This document shows, piece by piece, positions 1 through 8,882 of a stretch of 64,000 bases of DNA. The position numbers and the translations under genes were made by a program. Where the stretch lies: positions 1-64,000 of the forward strand of contig MHBH01000077.1 in the NCBI GenBank assembly GCA_001804805.1, in the 5' to 3' direction. A model generated the notes under the pieces. That model did no database searches. It saw only the letters and a program-made list of their open reading frames with translations, and had not been told where the DNA came from. How positions within the stretch are numbered: the stretch's first letter is position 1; each line of letters begins with the position of its first letter. The stretch comes from Lentisphaerae bacterium GWF2_49_21. GTDB taxonomy: Bacteria > Verrucomicrobiota > Lentisphaeria > Victivallales > GWF2-50-93.

Positions 1-162
1 TATATATCTGTAAAAATTGCAATAAATCATTTAGATTTAAGCTCTAACTATATGGCATTATGCGAACGGAGTACCGTCGCAGATGCCTGAGCGTTCGGCC
101 AATGACTCCAATTGAAGTTTTATTATTTGGAATTAGATTATTCTAAAATTCTAGAGGTTCCA

Positions 163-384
163 ATGACAGTTTTACAGGAAATAGAAAACAAGGCGTTTAC
201 ACTCACCCTGCCGGAAAGAGGCCAGCTGATCCATGACCTTATCGTAGGCATGGACGGAAAAACTAAATATTCCGGAGACTTTGAAAAGGAGATTCAGAAA
301 AGGATCAAGAAGATCAAGTCTGGAAAAGCAGTTGGAATACCTGCCGTTGATGTTTTCTCCAGGATAGAGGCAAAGCACAGATGA
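163..384 (+). CDS. Addiction-module antitoxin component, RelB/ParD-like
   Basis: A 73-residue protein resembling the putative addiction module component family (TIGR02574), whose members neutralise a ParE/RelE-type toxin encoded just downstream. It has the typical start with an acidic helix, the LPERGQLIHDLI segment and a basic C-terminal half. I start it at ATG 163, which has AGAGG six bases upstream; the frame is open further upstream but without family similarity. The stop overlaps the ATG of the toxin gene by four bases, as expected for translational coupling. The region is AT-rich compared with the genes that follow. The family call is by recognition of pattern and context, not by a search. 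Confidence 0.7.
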   Translation: MTVLQEIENKAFTLTLPERGQLIHDLIVGMDGKTKYSGDFEKEIQKRIKKIKSGKAVGIPAVDVFSRIEAKHR

Positions 385-669
385 GAAAAGTGCTCTTCCT
401 GGAGGAGGCTGACATTGAGCTTTCAGAAGCTGTATTTTGAGCACATCTACCCCGGCCTGGGACTTGATTTAGAGCGTGAAATCAAAGAAGATGTATTTAA
501 GATTGCAGAGAATCCTGAGATATGGTCATTACGAGATGACGGGACAAGAAGATTTTCAACCAAAAGATTTCCCTACCAAATAGTCTATTCCATTCATGAA
601 GATTTCATTTGGATTATTGCCATAGCCCACCATAAGAGATTTCCCGAATATTGGAAAGAGCGATTATAA
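381..669 (+). pseudogene. Frameshifted ParE/RelE-family toxin
   Basis: Reading from ATG 381 gives 19 residues ending ELSEAVF and then a stop. The rest of a ParE/RelE-type toxin (YFEHIYPGLGLDLEREI onward, about 80 residues, ending near FPEYWKERL) continues in the next frame from about 430 to 669. The break lies around 429-437 and would fit loss of about five bases (or a net -2/+1 change) in the conserved EAVxYFE segment. Joined, the product would be about 97 residues, normal for the family. Either the toxin is dead while the antitoxin persists, or this is an assembly error. An internal TTG at 415 could start an N-truncated product but is an unlikely natural start. Confidence 0.72.
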
Positions 670-701
670 TTTGAACGATTTCCATGCATCCAACCCCGCA
701 T

Positions 702-720
702 CCCTTCGACAAGCTCAGGG
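702..720. repeat. Dispersed intergenic word CCCTTCGACAAGCTCAGGG
   Basis: A short word in the 670-893 gap recurs in inverted orientation at 52558-52575 with one mismatch. It is a partial inverted repeat (CCCT...AGGG ends). I recognise it as a word found between genes in many unrelated bacteria. No gene is visible in this gap. Confidence 0.6.
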
Positions 721-893
721 CAGGCCGCAGGGTGGATGACAGATGAGCGTTAAGCGCAGATTGAAACTGGGAAACCATTGTTCTTTGTCGTGGCCGGCTT
801 GATTTATGCCTCATTTCTGACTATCTTCCCGACTGTATTTCTTAAGGGAACCTTAACCATAATTGACCACTGTCTCAAGAATGCAGGAGTACT

Positions 894-3200
894 GTGATCG
901 CTGAGCATTTTCAATGGAACTTCCCCGGGGGGGTTGTCGGGCTTCTGGCGACAGTCCTGGGAATGCTGTTGCTCACAGGACTGTCCTACCGGTACACTCT
1001 CCGGCAGATGCCCCAGATTCCGAAGCTCCTCCTCTCTGCCCTGAGAGGCGCCTTCCTGCTGCTTCTTCTCTTCTGCCTCTGTGCACCAAGTTCGGTAAAG
1101 GAGGAAAAGATCAGGGAGGACGCCAAGACAAAGCTGGCAGTGGTCTTCGACGAGTCGGCAAGCATGAAGATCAACGGCTCAAAAACTGGCAGCCGTATCG
1201 ACGAATCGATAAGGTCCTTCCGGGAATCCGTGCTTCCGCAGCTGAAAAACTGCGAGCTGAAGTATTACGCCTTCGCCGAAGGGCTGCGTCCTCTTAAAAT
1301 ACCCGAAGAGATATCCCCCGCAAACGTTGATGCCGCACCGCTCTCCACCGCGTTCTACCAGAACCTTTCAACGTGGTCGAAGCAGTTCGCGGCGGACGGT
1401 GTCCAGGCTGTGATCTGCATGACGGACGGCATTGACACCGGCGGCGAATCGATCGATCTTGCGGCCGAGGCACTCAACAACGGAGCTCCGCCCCATCTCT
1501 TTGTCCCGGCGGCGATGCCTCTCAAGTCCAAGGAGTCCTTTGAGTTTATCAGGGTGGAGGCGCCTCCCGCGGTCCGTGCAGGTTCGAGCGTTCCAGTGAC
1601 ACTAGTTGCGAAATACGCAGGCCTGGAAGCCACACAGCCGCTTGAAGTGAGCATCAAGGAAGGCGACAAAGTACTGTGGCAGGAAAAAATGGCGCACAGC
1701 TCAAGCAGCGGCGCAGGCAGAACTGTCAGCTGCGAGCTTCCTATAAAGGACAAGGGGCCCCATGTATTCGAGGCGACTGCAAGCTATGGAGGGAAAAAGG
1801 CGGCGTCCGTGATCTGGAGCGTATACGGAGTCAGCAAGGAACGCACGAAGGTTCTCCTGTTCATGGGATCGCTCGATTTCGGGGCGCGCTATCTCAAGAG
1901 CGCATTCGAGCGTAGCGAGCACGCAGAGATAGCTGTGCGATTCGCCCCCGACGTGCTGGGCTCTAAGACCGGAGTGCCATCGAAGATAAAGGCGCAGTTT
2001 GTTTCTCCAGAGGAACTCGCGGAGTATGACGTTGCGATCCTCATGAACTTGCGCAGGCATCAGATCACCCCGGAGATGGAGGCCCAGCTCAAATACTACA
2101 TCTCCGGCGGCGGTTCGGTCCTCTTCATCATCGCAAACACCGAGGCGGCCTCGGAATATGTCAACAGCCCCGTGGAAAAATTCCTGCCGGTGAGCTTCGT
2201 GGATCCAAATACGGGCAACAGCGGACAGCTCGACGGGAAGACCCGGAGCTTCCTTGACAAGATGAGCCGTTACAGGGCCAACCTCGCGATGGAAAAGAAT
2301 GTGCAGGCGGCACGCGGCAGCATGGACGTACCACCCATGACAAGGCTTCTGGCTACGGCGGCAGGCGCGGAATCCCCTCTCTTCGAGTACGCCCGGTTCG
2401 AAGGCAAATTCAATGCAAAGATGCTTCCGCTCTTCGAGGACTGCGCACTGGTGGAGAAAGCCAAGCCCGGCGCGACAGTCCTGGCTGTGCATCCCGAGTT
2501 CTCCACGCCGGAAAACGGACCGCGCGTCCTTCTGGCCGTACAGCCTTTCGGGCATGGGCGCTCTGCAATACTTGCGACCGATCCTCTCTGGCGCTGGCGC
2601 CTCTCGATAAGCTCCAAGAGCAAGGACTTCGACAGGTTCTGGGAGAATTTCGTGTCATGGCTCGGTGGAGGGCACATGCGCCAGCCGCATTGGCGCCTGG
2701 CATCCTCGCTTGTTCCGGCGAACACTCCTGTGCCCATCTATTTTTTCATTCCTCCGGGAACTGTCAAATTCGAGGAGATCTCGTTCAGCTCCGAACGCAA
2801 TGGCAAGCAGCAGGCCCTGATCCTAAGTCCGTCAGGCAAGCCCGGTGAATACAAGGGCGAAGTCGCACTGACGCCAGGTTCGCGCTGCATCCTGAAGGCC
2901 TTTAAGGGAAAAGAGCTGATAGCCGAATCATCGCTCGCCGGAGGCGAAGCTCCTGCATTGAGGGAAATGGCGATATTGAAACCGGATCTTGCGGGACTCA
3001 AGTATCTTGCCTCCCTCAACAACGGACTCTGCGCCGACAACCTTTCCGGGCTGAAGCTTGCGGGCTGGCTGCCTGAACCCGGAGAACAGCTGCTCAAGAA
3101 GGACGAGCGTCCGCTCTGGCACGAGGCATGGATCTTTGCAGCCCTTATTGGTTTCCTGTGCGTGGAATTCTGTGTCCGCAGATTTTACAGGCTTGTTTAA
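894..3200 (+). CDS. VWA / GATase-like membrane protein of the MoxR-BatA cluster
   Basis: A 768-residue membrane protein. Two transmembrane segments lie near residues 14-33 and 45-64, then a von Willebrand factor A domain begins with an intact MIDAS motif DESAS at 86-90. A class I glutamine-amidotransferase-like fold follows around 300-430 (VLLFMGSLDFGARYL, later GGGSVLFIIANTE), and the protein ends with a last membrane helix near 742-762. This architecture is typical of large proteins found next to MoxR/DUF58/BatA genes in Planctomycetes and Lentisphaerae. The start is GTG 894, preceded by GGAG. It opens a long same-strand cluster that runs to 16368. The VWA domain probably binds partners in a metal-dependent way on the periplasmic side. 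The biochemical role is unknown. Confidence 0.75.
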   Translation: MIAEHFQWNFPGGVVGLLATVLGMLLLTGLSYRYTLRQMPQIPKLLLSALRGAFLLLLLFCLCAPSSVKEEKIREDAKTKLAVVFDESASMKINGSKTGSRIDESIRSFRESVLPQLKNCELKYYAFAEGLRPLKIPEEISPANVDAAPLSTAFYQNLSTWSKQFAADGVQAVICMTDGIDTGGESIDLAAEALNNGAPPHLFVPAAMPLKSKESFEFIRVEAPPAVRAGSSVPVTLVAKYAGLEATQPLEVSIKEGDKVLWQEKMAHSSSSGAGRTVSCELPIKDKGPHVFEATASYGGKKAASVIWSVYGVSKERTKVLLFMGSLDFGARYLKSAFERSEHAEIAVRFAPDVLGSKTGVPSKIKAQFVSPEELAEYDVAILMNLRRHQITPEMEAQLKYYISGGGSVLFIIANTEAASEYVNSPVEKFLPVSFVDPNTGNSGQLDGKTRSFLDKMSRYRANLAMEKNVQAARGSMDVPPMTRLLATAAGAESPLFEYARFEGKFNAKMLPLFEDCALVEKAKPGATVLAVHPEFSTPENGPRVLLAVQPFGHGRSAILATDPLWRWRLSISSKSKDFDRFWENFVSWLGGGHMRQPHWRLASSLVPANTPVPIYFFIPPGTVKFEEISFSSERNGKQQALILSPSGKPGEYKGEVALTPGSRCILKAFKGKELIAESSLAGGEAPALREMAILKPDLAGLKYLASLNNGLCADNLSGLKLAGWLPEPGEQLLKKDERPLWHEAWIFAALIGFLCVEFCVRRFYRLV

Positions 3201-3215
3201 AATGGAGGTTTTCAT

Positions 3216-3971
3216 ATGGGATTTACAAATGTTTTAGTCCGCATCCGGATGGTATTGCTGTTCACTGCAGTGCTGGCGTTGTGCTGTTTCCTGCAGGCGC
3301 AGAATCCCAGGCAGGATTCGAAGAACAGCGCCATCAAGGCCGCCGCGCCTTTCCACTGGGGCAGGGTGAAGTTTGGAACCGAGGAGAAGGTTGGCGACGT
3401 ATGGGACGCCCATCCGTGGGCCGATGCGCATTTCCTGACAGCGCTCGAGAAATACACGAACATCAATGTCGACAAGCTCTGGCGCGAGGTCCCTCTCGAA
3501 GACCTTGATGAGATGGTGAAGTTTCCGTTCCTGTTCATAACAGGTGAGGGCTGGTTCAATCTCAGTCCATTGCAGAAGAAAAACATCAAGGAGTATCTTG
3601 AGCGCGGAGGATTCCTCTTCGGCGACGACTGCGTGATCGGCAACACCGGAGACCATTTCTATATTTCATTCAGGAAGGAGATCGAGCAGAGCTTCAACAC
3701 CGAAATGGTGAAGCTGCCGGCGGATCACGCGATCTACCACTCGCTCTACGACTTCAACGGTCTGCCATATATGCAGGGGCAGAACCATGGAGGGCACGCC
3801 CTCTTCATCGGCAAGCGCATGGCGATCTTTCTTTCACCGTCGGATCTCCACTGCGGCTGGGGGAGCCAGTACCTGCGCACGACCAAAGGCAATGGATGGT
3901 TTACACTTGAGAAAGAAGAAGCCGCTGTCAAAATGGGTATCAACGTAATAGTTTATGCAATGACAAACTGA
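3216..3971 (+). CDS. DUF4159 domain-containing exported protein
   Basis: A 251-residue protein with an N-terminal hydrophobic signal segment (about residues 9-29, ending near LQAQ). One DUF4159 domain follows, marked by FHWGRVKFGTEE, HPWADAHFL, FLFITGEGWF and YLERGGFLFGDDC. DUF4159 is a GATase-like fold that regularly sits beside MoxR-VWA clusters. It lies 15 bp behind the VWA/GATase gene with GGAGG before the ATG, so the two are almost certainly co-transcribed. Its enzymatic activity, if any, is not known. The intact start, signal peptide and domain boundaries argue for a functional gene. Confidence 0.85.
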   Translation: MGFTNVLVRIRMVLLFTAVLALCCFLQAQNPRQDSKNSAIKAAAPFHWGRVKFGTEEKVGDVWDAHPWADAHFLTALEKYTNINVDKLWREVPLEDLDEMVKFPFLFITGEGWFNLSPLQKKNIKEYLERGGFLFGDDCVIGNTGDHFYISFRKEIEQSFNTEMVKLPADHAIYHSLYDFNGLPYMQGQNHGGHALFIGKRMAIFLSPSDLHCGWGSQYLRTTKGNGWFTLEKEEAAVKMGINVIVYAMTN

Positions 3972-4045
3972 GGCGGGCTCTGCCCGAAATACAAAAGAAA
4001 AACAAGTTGCAAACAATATAAAATAACATGAATAAACTAAGAAGA

Positions 4046-4168
4046 ATAACAGCCCTCACGGGCTTAATCCTCCTTCGCCAAATGAGCTACGGAGGACAGG
4101 CTACGAACGGGTGCAATTCGACATGGATTGAAATTCGTTTGTAGTTAATGCCGTAAGGCATGTTCTTG
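4046..4168. repeat. Hairpin-modular intergenic repeat, copy 1
   Basis: Copy 1 of a roughly 110-125 bp dispersed element. Its ends are small hairpins with GTAA or TCAC-type loops (AGCCC...GGGCT at 4051-4064 and ATGCC-GTAA-GGCAT near 4148-4161). Its centre has the CCTCC/GGAGG stem (about 4070-4095) followed by CTACGAACG and, after a variable stretch, TTCGTTTGTAGTTAA. It is the reverse complement of the copy at 35297-35416 and is related to 39336-39442. It fills most of the 226 bp gap inside the VWA cluster between the DUF4159 and transglutaminase genes. Confidence 0.75.
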
Positions 4169-4197
4169 GATTATAAATTAGCAAGGAACATATAAAC

Positions 4198-6852
4198 ATG
4201 ACAAAGTTCAGGCGCATAATTTTCTGTCTGCTGCTGCTGGGCATAGCCATTCTTCCATCTTTCTCCCAGGCGCAGTCTCCAGCCAGGCACGCAGTTGTAA
4301 TCGGAGCCAAGTCAGGGGAGCAGGAGCTCTTCGACGAAAACCTTTCCTATTGCAAACGGACCTCCGAGCTGCTGCTCAAGAACGGTTTCGCCAAAGATCG
4401 CGTACTCGTATTCTTCGAGTCTCCGGAATCCCTGCCGGGAAGCACGGAGGCGAGTTCAGATGCGATCCTCTCCTCCCTTGCAAAGCTGGCCGGAAGCGTG
4501 CGCGAAGGTGATGAGCTCTGGATCTTCATCTACGGCGATGCCAACATCAACCAGCGCGGCCTCTCGCTGGCCACGAAAGGAAAACGCCTCTACGACAAAC
4601 CGCTTGCCGAGGCACTCGACAAGATCCCCGGCAGACAGTTCGTCTTCGGCCTCTGCCGCCAGAGCGCAGGGCTCATGGACAGCATGAAAAATCACCCGCG
4701 GGTCTTGTTCACCGCCACGAGCGATCCCAATGAACTCAATCCTCCGCGCATGGCGAAACATCTCATTGACACATTTGCCGCCAATCCTTCTTCATCGCTC
4801 CTGGAAATATTGAAGTCTGCTTCAGAAAAGACAGAAGAGGAATACAAGTCGAAGGGACTCGCCATCTCCGAAACTCCTCAGCTTTTCGACGGCAAAGACA
4901 TCCTCTCCTTCCCTTATGCCGGGTCCGATGCAAAAATGCTGGCCGTAGCGATCGCCGCTCCCAAGCCGGAAAAATCCACCCTCACGGAGAGCACTCTCTC
5001 AGGAACCGCTCCGGTCCCTGCGGTGAAGACCGAAAGACCGACTGCATCTGCGAAAGTCGCAGAACCAGCAACTGAAGAGACGAAGGCGCTTCTGGCGAAA
5101 GGACAGGCCCTCGCCGCAAAGCATCCCGGCTTCAAGGCTGTCTTCCTCTGGGAAAAGAAATCAATGACCGTAAGCCAGGACAATGCGGTGCAGACCACCT
5201 CCGATACCGCCATCTTTCTTGCGGACGGATCCGCCTCGGAAATTTTCGGTTCGTTAATATTGGAAGACTCGCCTCCATTCGTCGAGAAGGAACTCCTTTC
5301 CGCAAGGATTATCCTCCCCGATGCAAGTTTTCTGAATGTGTCTCCTGAACCTTCCATCACCGACACAAAGATGCGCCGCCGGCTTGTCCGACTGAAATTC
5401 CCTGGCGCCTGCGCCGGTGCGTTGCTCGAGCTCAAATCAAAGACCTCTGAGAAGCCTGAGAACCAGATGCCCATGTTCGAGGAGGAGTTCCAGATCCAGC
5501 ATGAATTTCCTGTAGGGGAGGCTGAACTCGTCATCCAATATCCGAAGGACAAGCCATGCCGCATCAAGGTCTACGGTTCGGAATTCAAGCCCGTACAGAC
5601 GCAGACGCCCTACAGCGCAGTGAGCACTTTCAAGTTCGGTGAAGTTCCGGCATTCGAGCCGCTCGCAGGAGATCCGCCGATCGCCGATTGCGTAGTGCGC
5701 ATGAGGATAAGTTCGTTACCCTCCTGGGATGAGTTCCTGAAATGGGCGCTGCGGATCACTGAAAAGAGCATGGAGCTGGACGATCCCGTCAAGGCGCTTG
5801 CCGTCAAGCTGACATCAGAAGCAAAGACCGACACGGAAAAGGTGAAGTCGATCTACGAATTTCTCTGCGAACTTCGCTACGAGACGACTCCGGTGGGTGT
5901 CCGTTCATTCCGTCCGCGTCTGCCATCCGAGGTCTGTTCCTCGAAGTACGGCGACTGCAAGGACAAGGCTAACGCGCTCGCCGCGATGTCTCGCTCGCTC
6001 GGTATCGACGCCTATCTTGTGCTGCTCAACCGCGGTGGTTTCTCCGACGTATCCTTCCCATGCTGGCAGTTCAACCACGCGATTGCATTCTTCCCGAAGC
6101 TCGAGGGCTATCCTAACGGACTCTGGTGCGACGCCACCGACGGTTCGACGCCTTTCGGCACATTGCCTCCAGGGGACATCGGCCGCGCGGCATTAATTGT
6201 AAAGCCGGGCAATTTCGAATTCAAGACTGTCACGCTTCCCTCAGGCGCGGAAAATATACTGAAGCAGATCGTCTCGCTTGAGGAGCAGACTGATGGTACC
6301 GTCAAGGGCTCGATGGTTGTTTCAGCGCTTGGTCTTGCCGACTACGAGTTAAGACAGCAGTTCAAGAGGCTCAGCCCGAAACAGGCGGAATCGCTGGCAC
6401 AGCACATCACCAATGATTCCTTTTCAGGGCTCTCTGCAAGCAAGCTGCAATTGAGTCCGTTGCACGAACTGTCAAAGCCATTCGAACTGCGCGCCGTACT
6501 TGCAGGAAAGTCTGCCAGGCTCAGTTTCCGCAGCATAAATTTCCCGGTTCCGCTCTGGGCCATGGTCGCCGCCGAGACGAGGGACCGTCCGCTGCTGATC
6601 AACGACGGCCAGCCTTTGAAGGTCGCGCAGGAACTGAGCTGCAAAAGCACATTGCCTGAGCCTGCCCTTCCAGCACCGTTCAAGACCGAAGCGCCGGGAT
6701 TCAAAGCCAGTGTTGTTTTCTCGAACAAAGGCGGCGTGCGGGAGCGCATCGCCACCATAGAACTGAGCCAGCCGATGCTGAGTCCATCCGACTATCCGGC
6801 CTTCCGTCAGGCGGTGCTCGAAGTGCTCAAGGCTCTTGACACGGATTTTTGA
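4198..6852 (+). CDS. Caspase-like (C13/C14 fold) plus transglutaminase-like exported protein
   Basis: An 884-residue exported protein with a signal peptide at 1-25. Residues 28-240 resemble a caspase/legumain-type fold (ARHAVVIGAKSGEQELF at the start, a GDELWIFIYGD strand, GLCRQSAG). The usual His-Gly after the strand is replaced by YGDAN, so this part is probably not an active peptidase. A Pro/Thr-rich linker follows. A jelly-roll-like region then leads into a transglutaminase-like core with the triad Cys587 (YGDCKDK), His627 (FNHAIAFF) and Asp645 (WCDATDG). A beta-rich C-terminal domain follows. Transglutaminase-like proteins are regular partners of MoxR-DUF58 clusters. It probably acts in the periplasm; its substrate is unknown. 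Confidence 0.75.
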   Translation: MTKFRRIIFCLLLLGIAILPSFSQAQSPARHAVVIGAKSGEQELFDENLSYCKRTSELLLKNGFAKDRVLVFFESPESLPGSTEASSDAILSSLAKLAGSVREGDELWIFIYGDANINQRGLSLATKGKRLYDKPLAEALDKIPGRQFVFGLCRQSAGLMDSMKNHPRVLFTATSDPNELNPPRMAKHLIDTFAANPSSSLLEILKSASEKTEEEYKSKGLAISETPQLFDGKDILSFPYAGSDAKMLAVAIAAPKPEKSTLTESTLSGTAPVPAVKTERPTASAKVAEPATEETKALLAKGQALAAKHPGFKAVFLWEKKSMTVSQDNAVQTTSDTAIFLADGSASEIFGSLILEDSPPFVEKELLSARIILPDASFLNVSPEPSITDTKMRRRLVRLKFPGACAGALLELKSKTSEKPENQMPMFEEEFQIQHEFPVGEAELVIQYPKDKPCRIKVYGSEFKPVQTQTPYSAVSTFKFGEVPAFEPLAGDPPIADCVVRMRISSLPSWDEFLKWALRITEKSMELDDPVKALAVKLTSEAKTDTEKVKSIYEFLCELRYETTPVGVRSFRPRLPSEVCSSKYGDCKDKANALAAMSRSLGIDAYLVLLNRGGFSDVSFPCWQFNHAIAFFPKLEGYPNGLWCDATDGSTPFGTLPPGDIGRAALIVKPGNFEFKTVTLPSGAENILKQIVSLEEQTDGTVKGSMVVSALGLADYELRQQFKRLSPKQAESLAQHITNDSFSGLSASKLQLSPLHELSKPFELRAVLAGKSARLSFRSINFPVPLWAMVAAETRDRPLLINDGQPLKVAQELSCKSTLPEPALPAPFKTEAPGFKASVVFSNKGGVRERIATIELSQPMLSPSDYPAFRQAVLEVLKALDTDF

Positions 6853-6861
6853 AAAGTGTCA

Positions 6862-6912
6862 TCCCGGAGGATGACGGATGAATGGATTGATGGATGTATG
6901 GATGATTGGGTT
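6862..6912. repeat. Degenerate ATGG/GGAT tetranucleotide tract with small hairpin
   Basis: Behind the transglutaminase gene, GTCATCC-CGGA-GGATGAC can form a 7 bp stem. It runs into a degenerate tract of GGATGAATGG-like units to about 6910. A similar GGAT/ATGG tract lies at 52362-52402, also directly behind a stop codon. No U-run follows, so I do not call a terminator. Confidence 0.45.
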
Positions 6913-6972
6913 TGGGTTAAAAAACACAAACAATTTATAAATAGCAAGAAATAAAGAACAGCGAGGTAAACG

Positions 6973-7971
6973 ATGTCTGGAAAAATTGCGGCGAAGGAAG
7001 CGGCTCTCCTGAAGGGGATGCCTGAAAAACTCAAGCTGATCAACAACGAGATACACAAGAGGATCATCGGCCAGGACGAACTGATCGCCGGACTCATGGC
7101 GGCCCTGCTCTGCCGTGGCCACTGCCTGCTGATCGGTGTGCCCGGACTGGCGAAGACACTTCTCGTGCACACGATCGGTGAGATCGCCGAACTGCAGTTC
7201 AGCAGGATACAGTTCACGCCCGACATGATGCCGAGCGACATCACCGGCAGCGAGATTCTCGAGGAGGACCACGCCACCGGCAAACGCCAGTTCATGTTCA
7301 TGAAGGGGCCGGTCTTCGCACAGCTCGTGCTGGCGGATGAGATCAACCGTACTTCACCGAAGACACAGTCGGCCCTGCTCGAGGCGATGCAGGAGCACCG
7401 CGTGACAGTCGCCGGCAAGAAGTACCAGCTGCCCGATCCGTTCTTCGTGCTCGCAACGCAGAATCCCATTGAGCAGGAAGGGACCTATCCGCTGCCCGAA
7501 GCACAGCTCGATCGTTTCATGTTCTGTCTCAATGTCAGCTATCCAAAATTCGACGAGGAGGTGGATGTCCTGCTCTCGACGACACAGGACGGACAGCAGG
7601 AACTTTCGAAGGTCGTGACCGGCGAAGAGTTTATCGCGCTCCAGGCCGCGGTGCGACAGGTGCCAGTGCCGAAGTCCGTGGCGGAGTATGCGGCGAAACT
7701 TGTCCGCGCAACGCGTCCCGGCGAAGGAAGTGCGCCTGAATTCGTGGAGAAGTACCTGCGCTGGGGCGCGGGTCCCCGTGCGTGCCAGTATCTGGCGCTC
7801 GCTGGAAAAGTCTTCGCAGTTCTCGACGGACGCCTCAACGTGGCGATTGATGACATCAAGAGGGCGGCCCATCCGGTACTGCGGCACCGAATCATATTGA
7901 ACTACCGCGCCGAGGCCGACAAGCGCAGTCCCGACGATCTCATAACTGAACTCATGGAAGGAATCAAGTAG
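6973..7971 (+). CDS. MoxR-family AAA+ ATPase
   Basis: A 332-residue ATPase of the MoxR group. It has Walker A GVPGLAKT at residues 55-62, Walker B LVLADEIN near 119-126 followed by RTSPKTQSALLEAM, the sensor segment FFVLATQNPIEQEGTY and a C-terminal lid domain. MoxR proteins use ATP hydrolysis to remodel or activate partners, usually VWA-domain proteins encoded alongside. Length and motifs are complete. The ATG is preceded by GAGG. Its last base is shared with the GTG of the DUF58 gene, so the two are tightly coupled. It most likely drives the whole cluster's machine from the cytoplasmic side. Confidence 0.93.
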   Translation: MSGKIAAKEAALLKGMPEKLKLINNEIHKRIIGQDELIAGLMAALLCRGHCLLIGVPGLAKTLLVHTIGEIAELQFSRIQFTPDMMPSDITGSEILEEDHATGKRQFMFMKGPVFAQLVLADEINRTSPKTQSALLEAMQEHRVTVAGKKYQLPDPFFVLATQNPIEQEGTYPLPEAQLDRFMFCLNVSYPKFDEEVDVLLSTTQDGQQELSKVVTGEEFIALQAAVRQVPVPKSVAEYAAKLVRATRPGEGSAPEFVEKYLRWGAGPRACQYLALAGKVFAVLDGRLNVAIDDIKRAAHPVLRHRIILNYRAEADKRSPDDLITELMEGIK

Positions 7972-8882
7972 TGCGCACAGGCCTCTCCATATCTTCTGAA
8001 TTCCTCGATTCGGAACTGCTGAGCAGGCTGCCCAGCCTGGAGCTTCAGGCGAAATTCCTCGTGGGCGGATTCCTCAGCGGCCTGCACCGGAATCCGCTCA
8101 GGGGAGGCAGCATAGAGTTCAAGGAGTACCGCGAATACCAGATCGGCGACGAACTCAAGCTTATCGACTGGAAGGCCTACGCACGCAGCGACCGCCTCCA
8201 CGTCCGCCTCCACGAGGAGGACACGGACATGACAGTCTATCTGCTTCTCGACCGCAGCGCATCGATGAACTACAAGAGCCGCAGCGCATCAATGAACAAA
8301 TGGGATTATGCACGAGCACTCGCGGCCGCACTCGTGTTCTTCCTGCATCGGCAGAGGGATTCAGTCGGGATGGGATTCATCGGTGCGGATCTCGAGGATT
8401 TCACCAAGGGCGGTTCGAAGGCGTCCCATATACATCAGCTCATGACGCAGCTCCACTGCGACGCGGACACCAAATCCTCGGGAATCGCCGAATCGCTTGA
8501 AACCATCATAGGACTTGTCCGCAGGCGCTCGATCGTAATTGTGATCTCCGACTTCTACAGCGATCCTGACAAGATCGCGAAACCGATAAGCAGGCTCAAG
8601 CATCTCCACTGCGAAACAATCCTGATGCACGTCCTCGATCCACGCGAGCTCGAGCTGGACTTCGACGAACCGGTCATACTGGACGAACTCGAGAGCCAGG
8701 CACGCCTGCCTCTGAGCCCGGATCTGATCCGCAAGGACTACCAGGCGAAACTTGCCGCGCACATAGAGGGGGTCACAGTCGCGGCCGGACAGAGCGGCGG
8801 CGACTACATACTCCTCTCGACGGCGGAGGTGCCATTGCGCGCGATCGGAGCATATCTTCACAGGAGGGACCTGATGCTATGA
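7971..8882 (+). CDS. DUF58 (VWA-like) protein
   Basis: A 303-residue cytoplasmic DUF58 protein, the standard partner of MoxR. It shows FKEYREYQIGDELKLIDWKAYARSD followed by a VWA-like MIDAS motif DRSAS at 94-98. A short internal duplication gives RSASMN twice (96-100 region and 104-109), inserting about eight residues just behind the MIDAS loop. It begins at GTG 7971 within the MoxR stop codon and ends overlapping the next gene by four bases (ATGA). The duplication is visible in the DNA at about 8251-8295 and may be lineage-specific. Function is inferred from the family: metal-dependent scaffold or target of the ATPase. Confidence 0.88.
   Translation: MRTGLSISSEFLDSELLSRLPSLELQAKFLVGGFLSGLHRNPLRGGSIEFKEYREYQIGDELKLIDWKAYARSDRLHVRLHEEDTDMTVYLLLDRSASMNYKSRSASMNKWDYARALAAALVFFLHRQRDSVGMGFIGADLEDFTKGGSKASHIHQLMTQLHCDADTKSSGIAESLETIIGLVRRRSIVIVISDFYSDPDKIAKPISRLKHLHCETILMHVLDPRELELDFDEPVILDELESQARLPLSPDLIRKDYQAKLAAHIEGVTVAAGQSGGDYILLSTAEVPLRAIGAYLHRRDLML

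Noticed and set aside
1701-2555. 284-codon open frame on the minus strand inside the first VWA gene
   Set aside because: Antisense to a convincing VWA/GATase-like gene; His- and Arg-rich with no recognisable motif.
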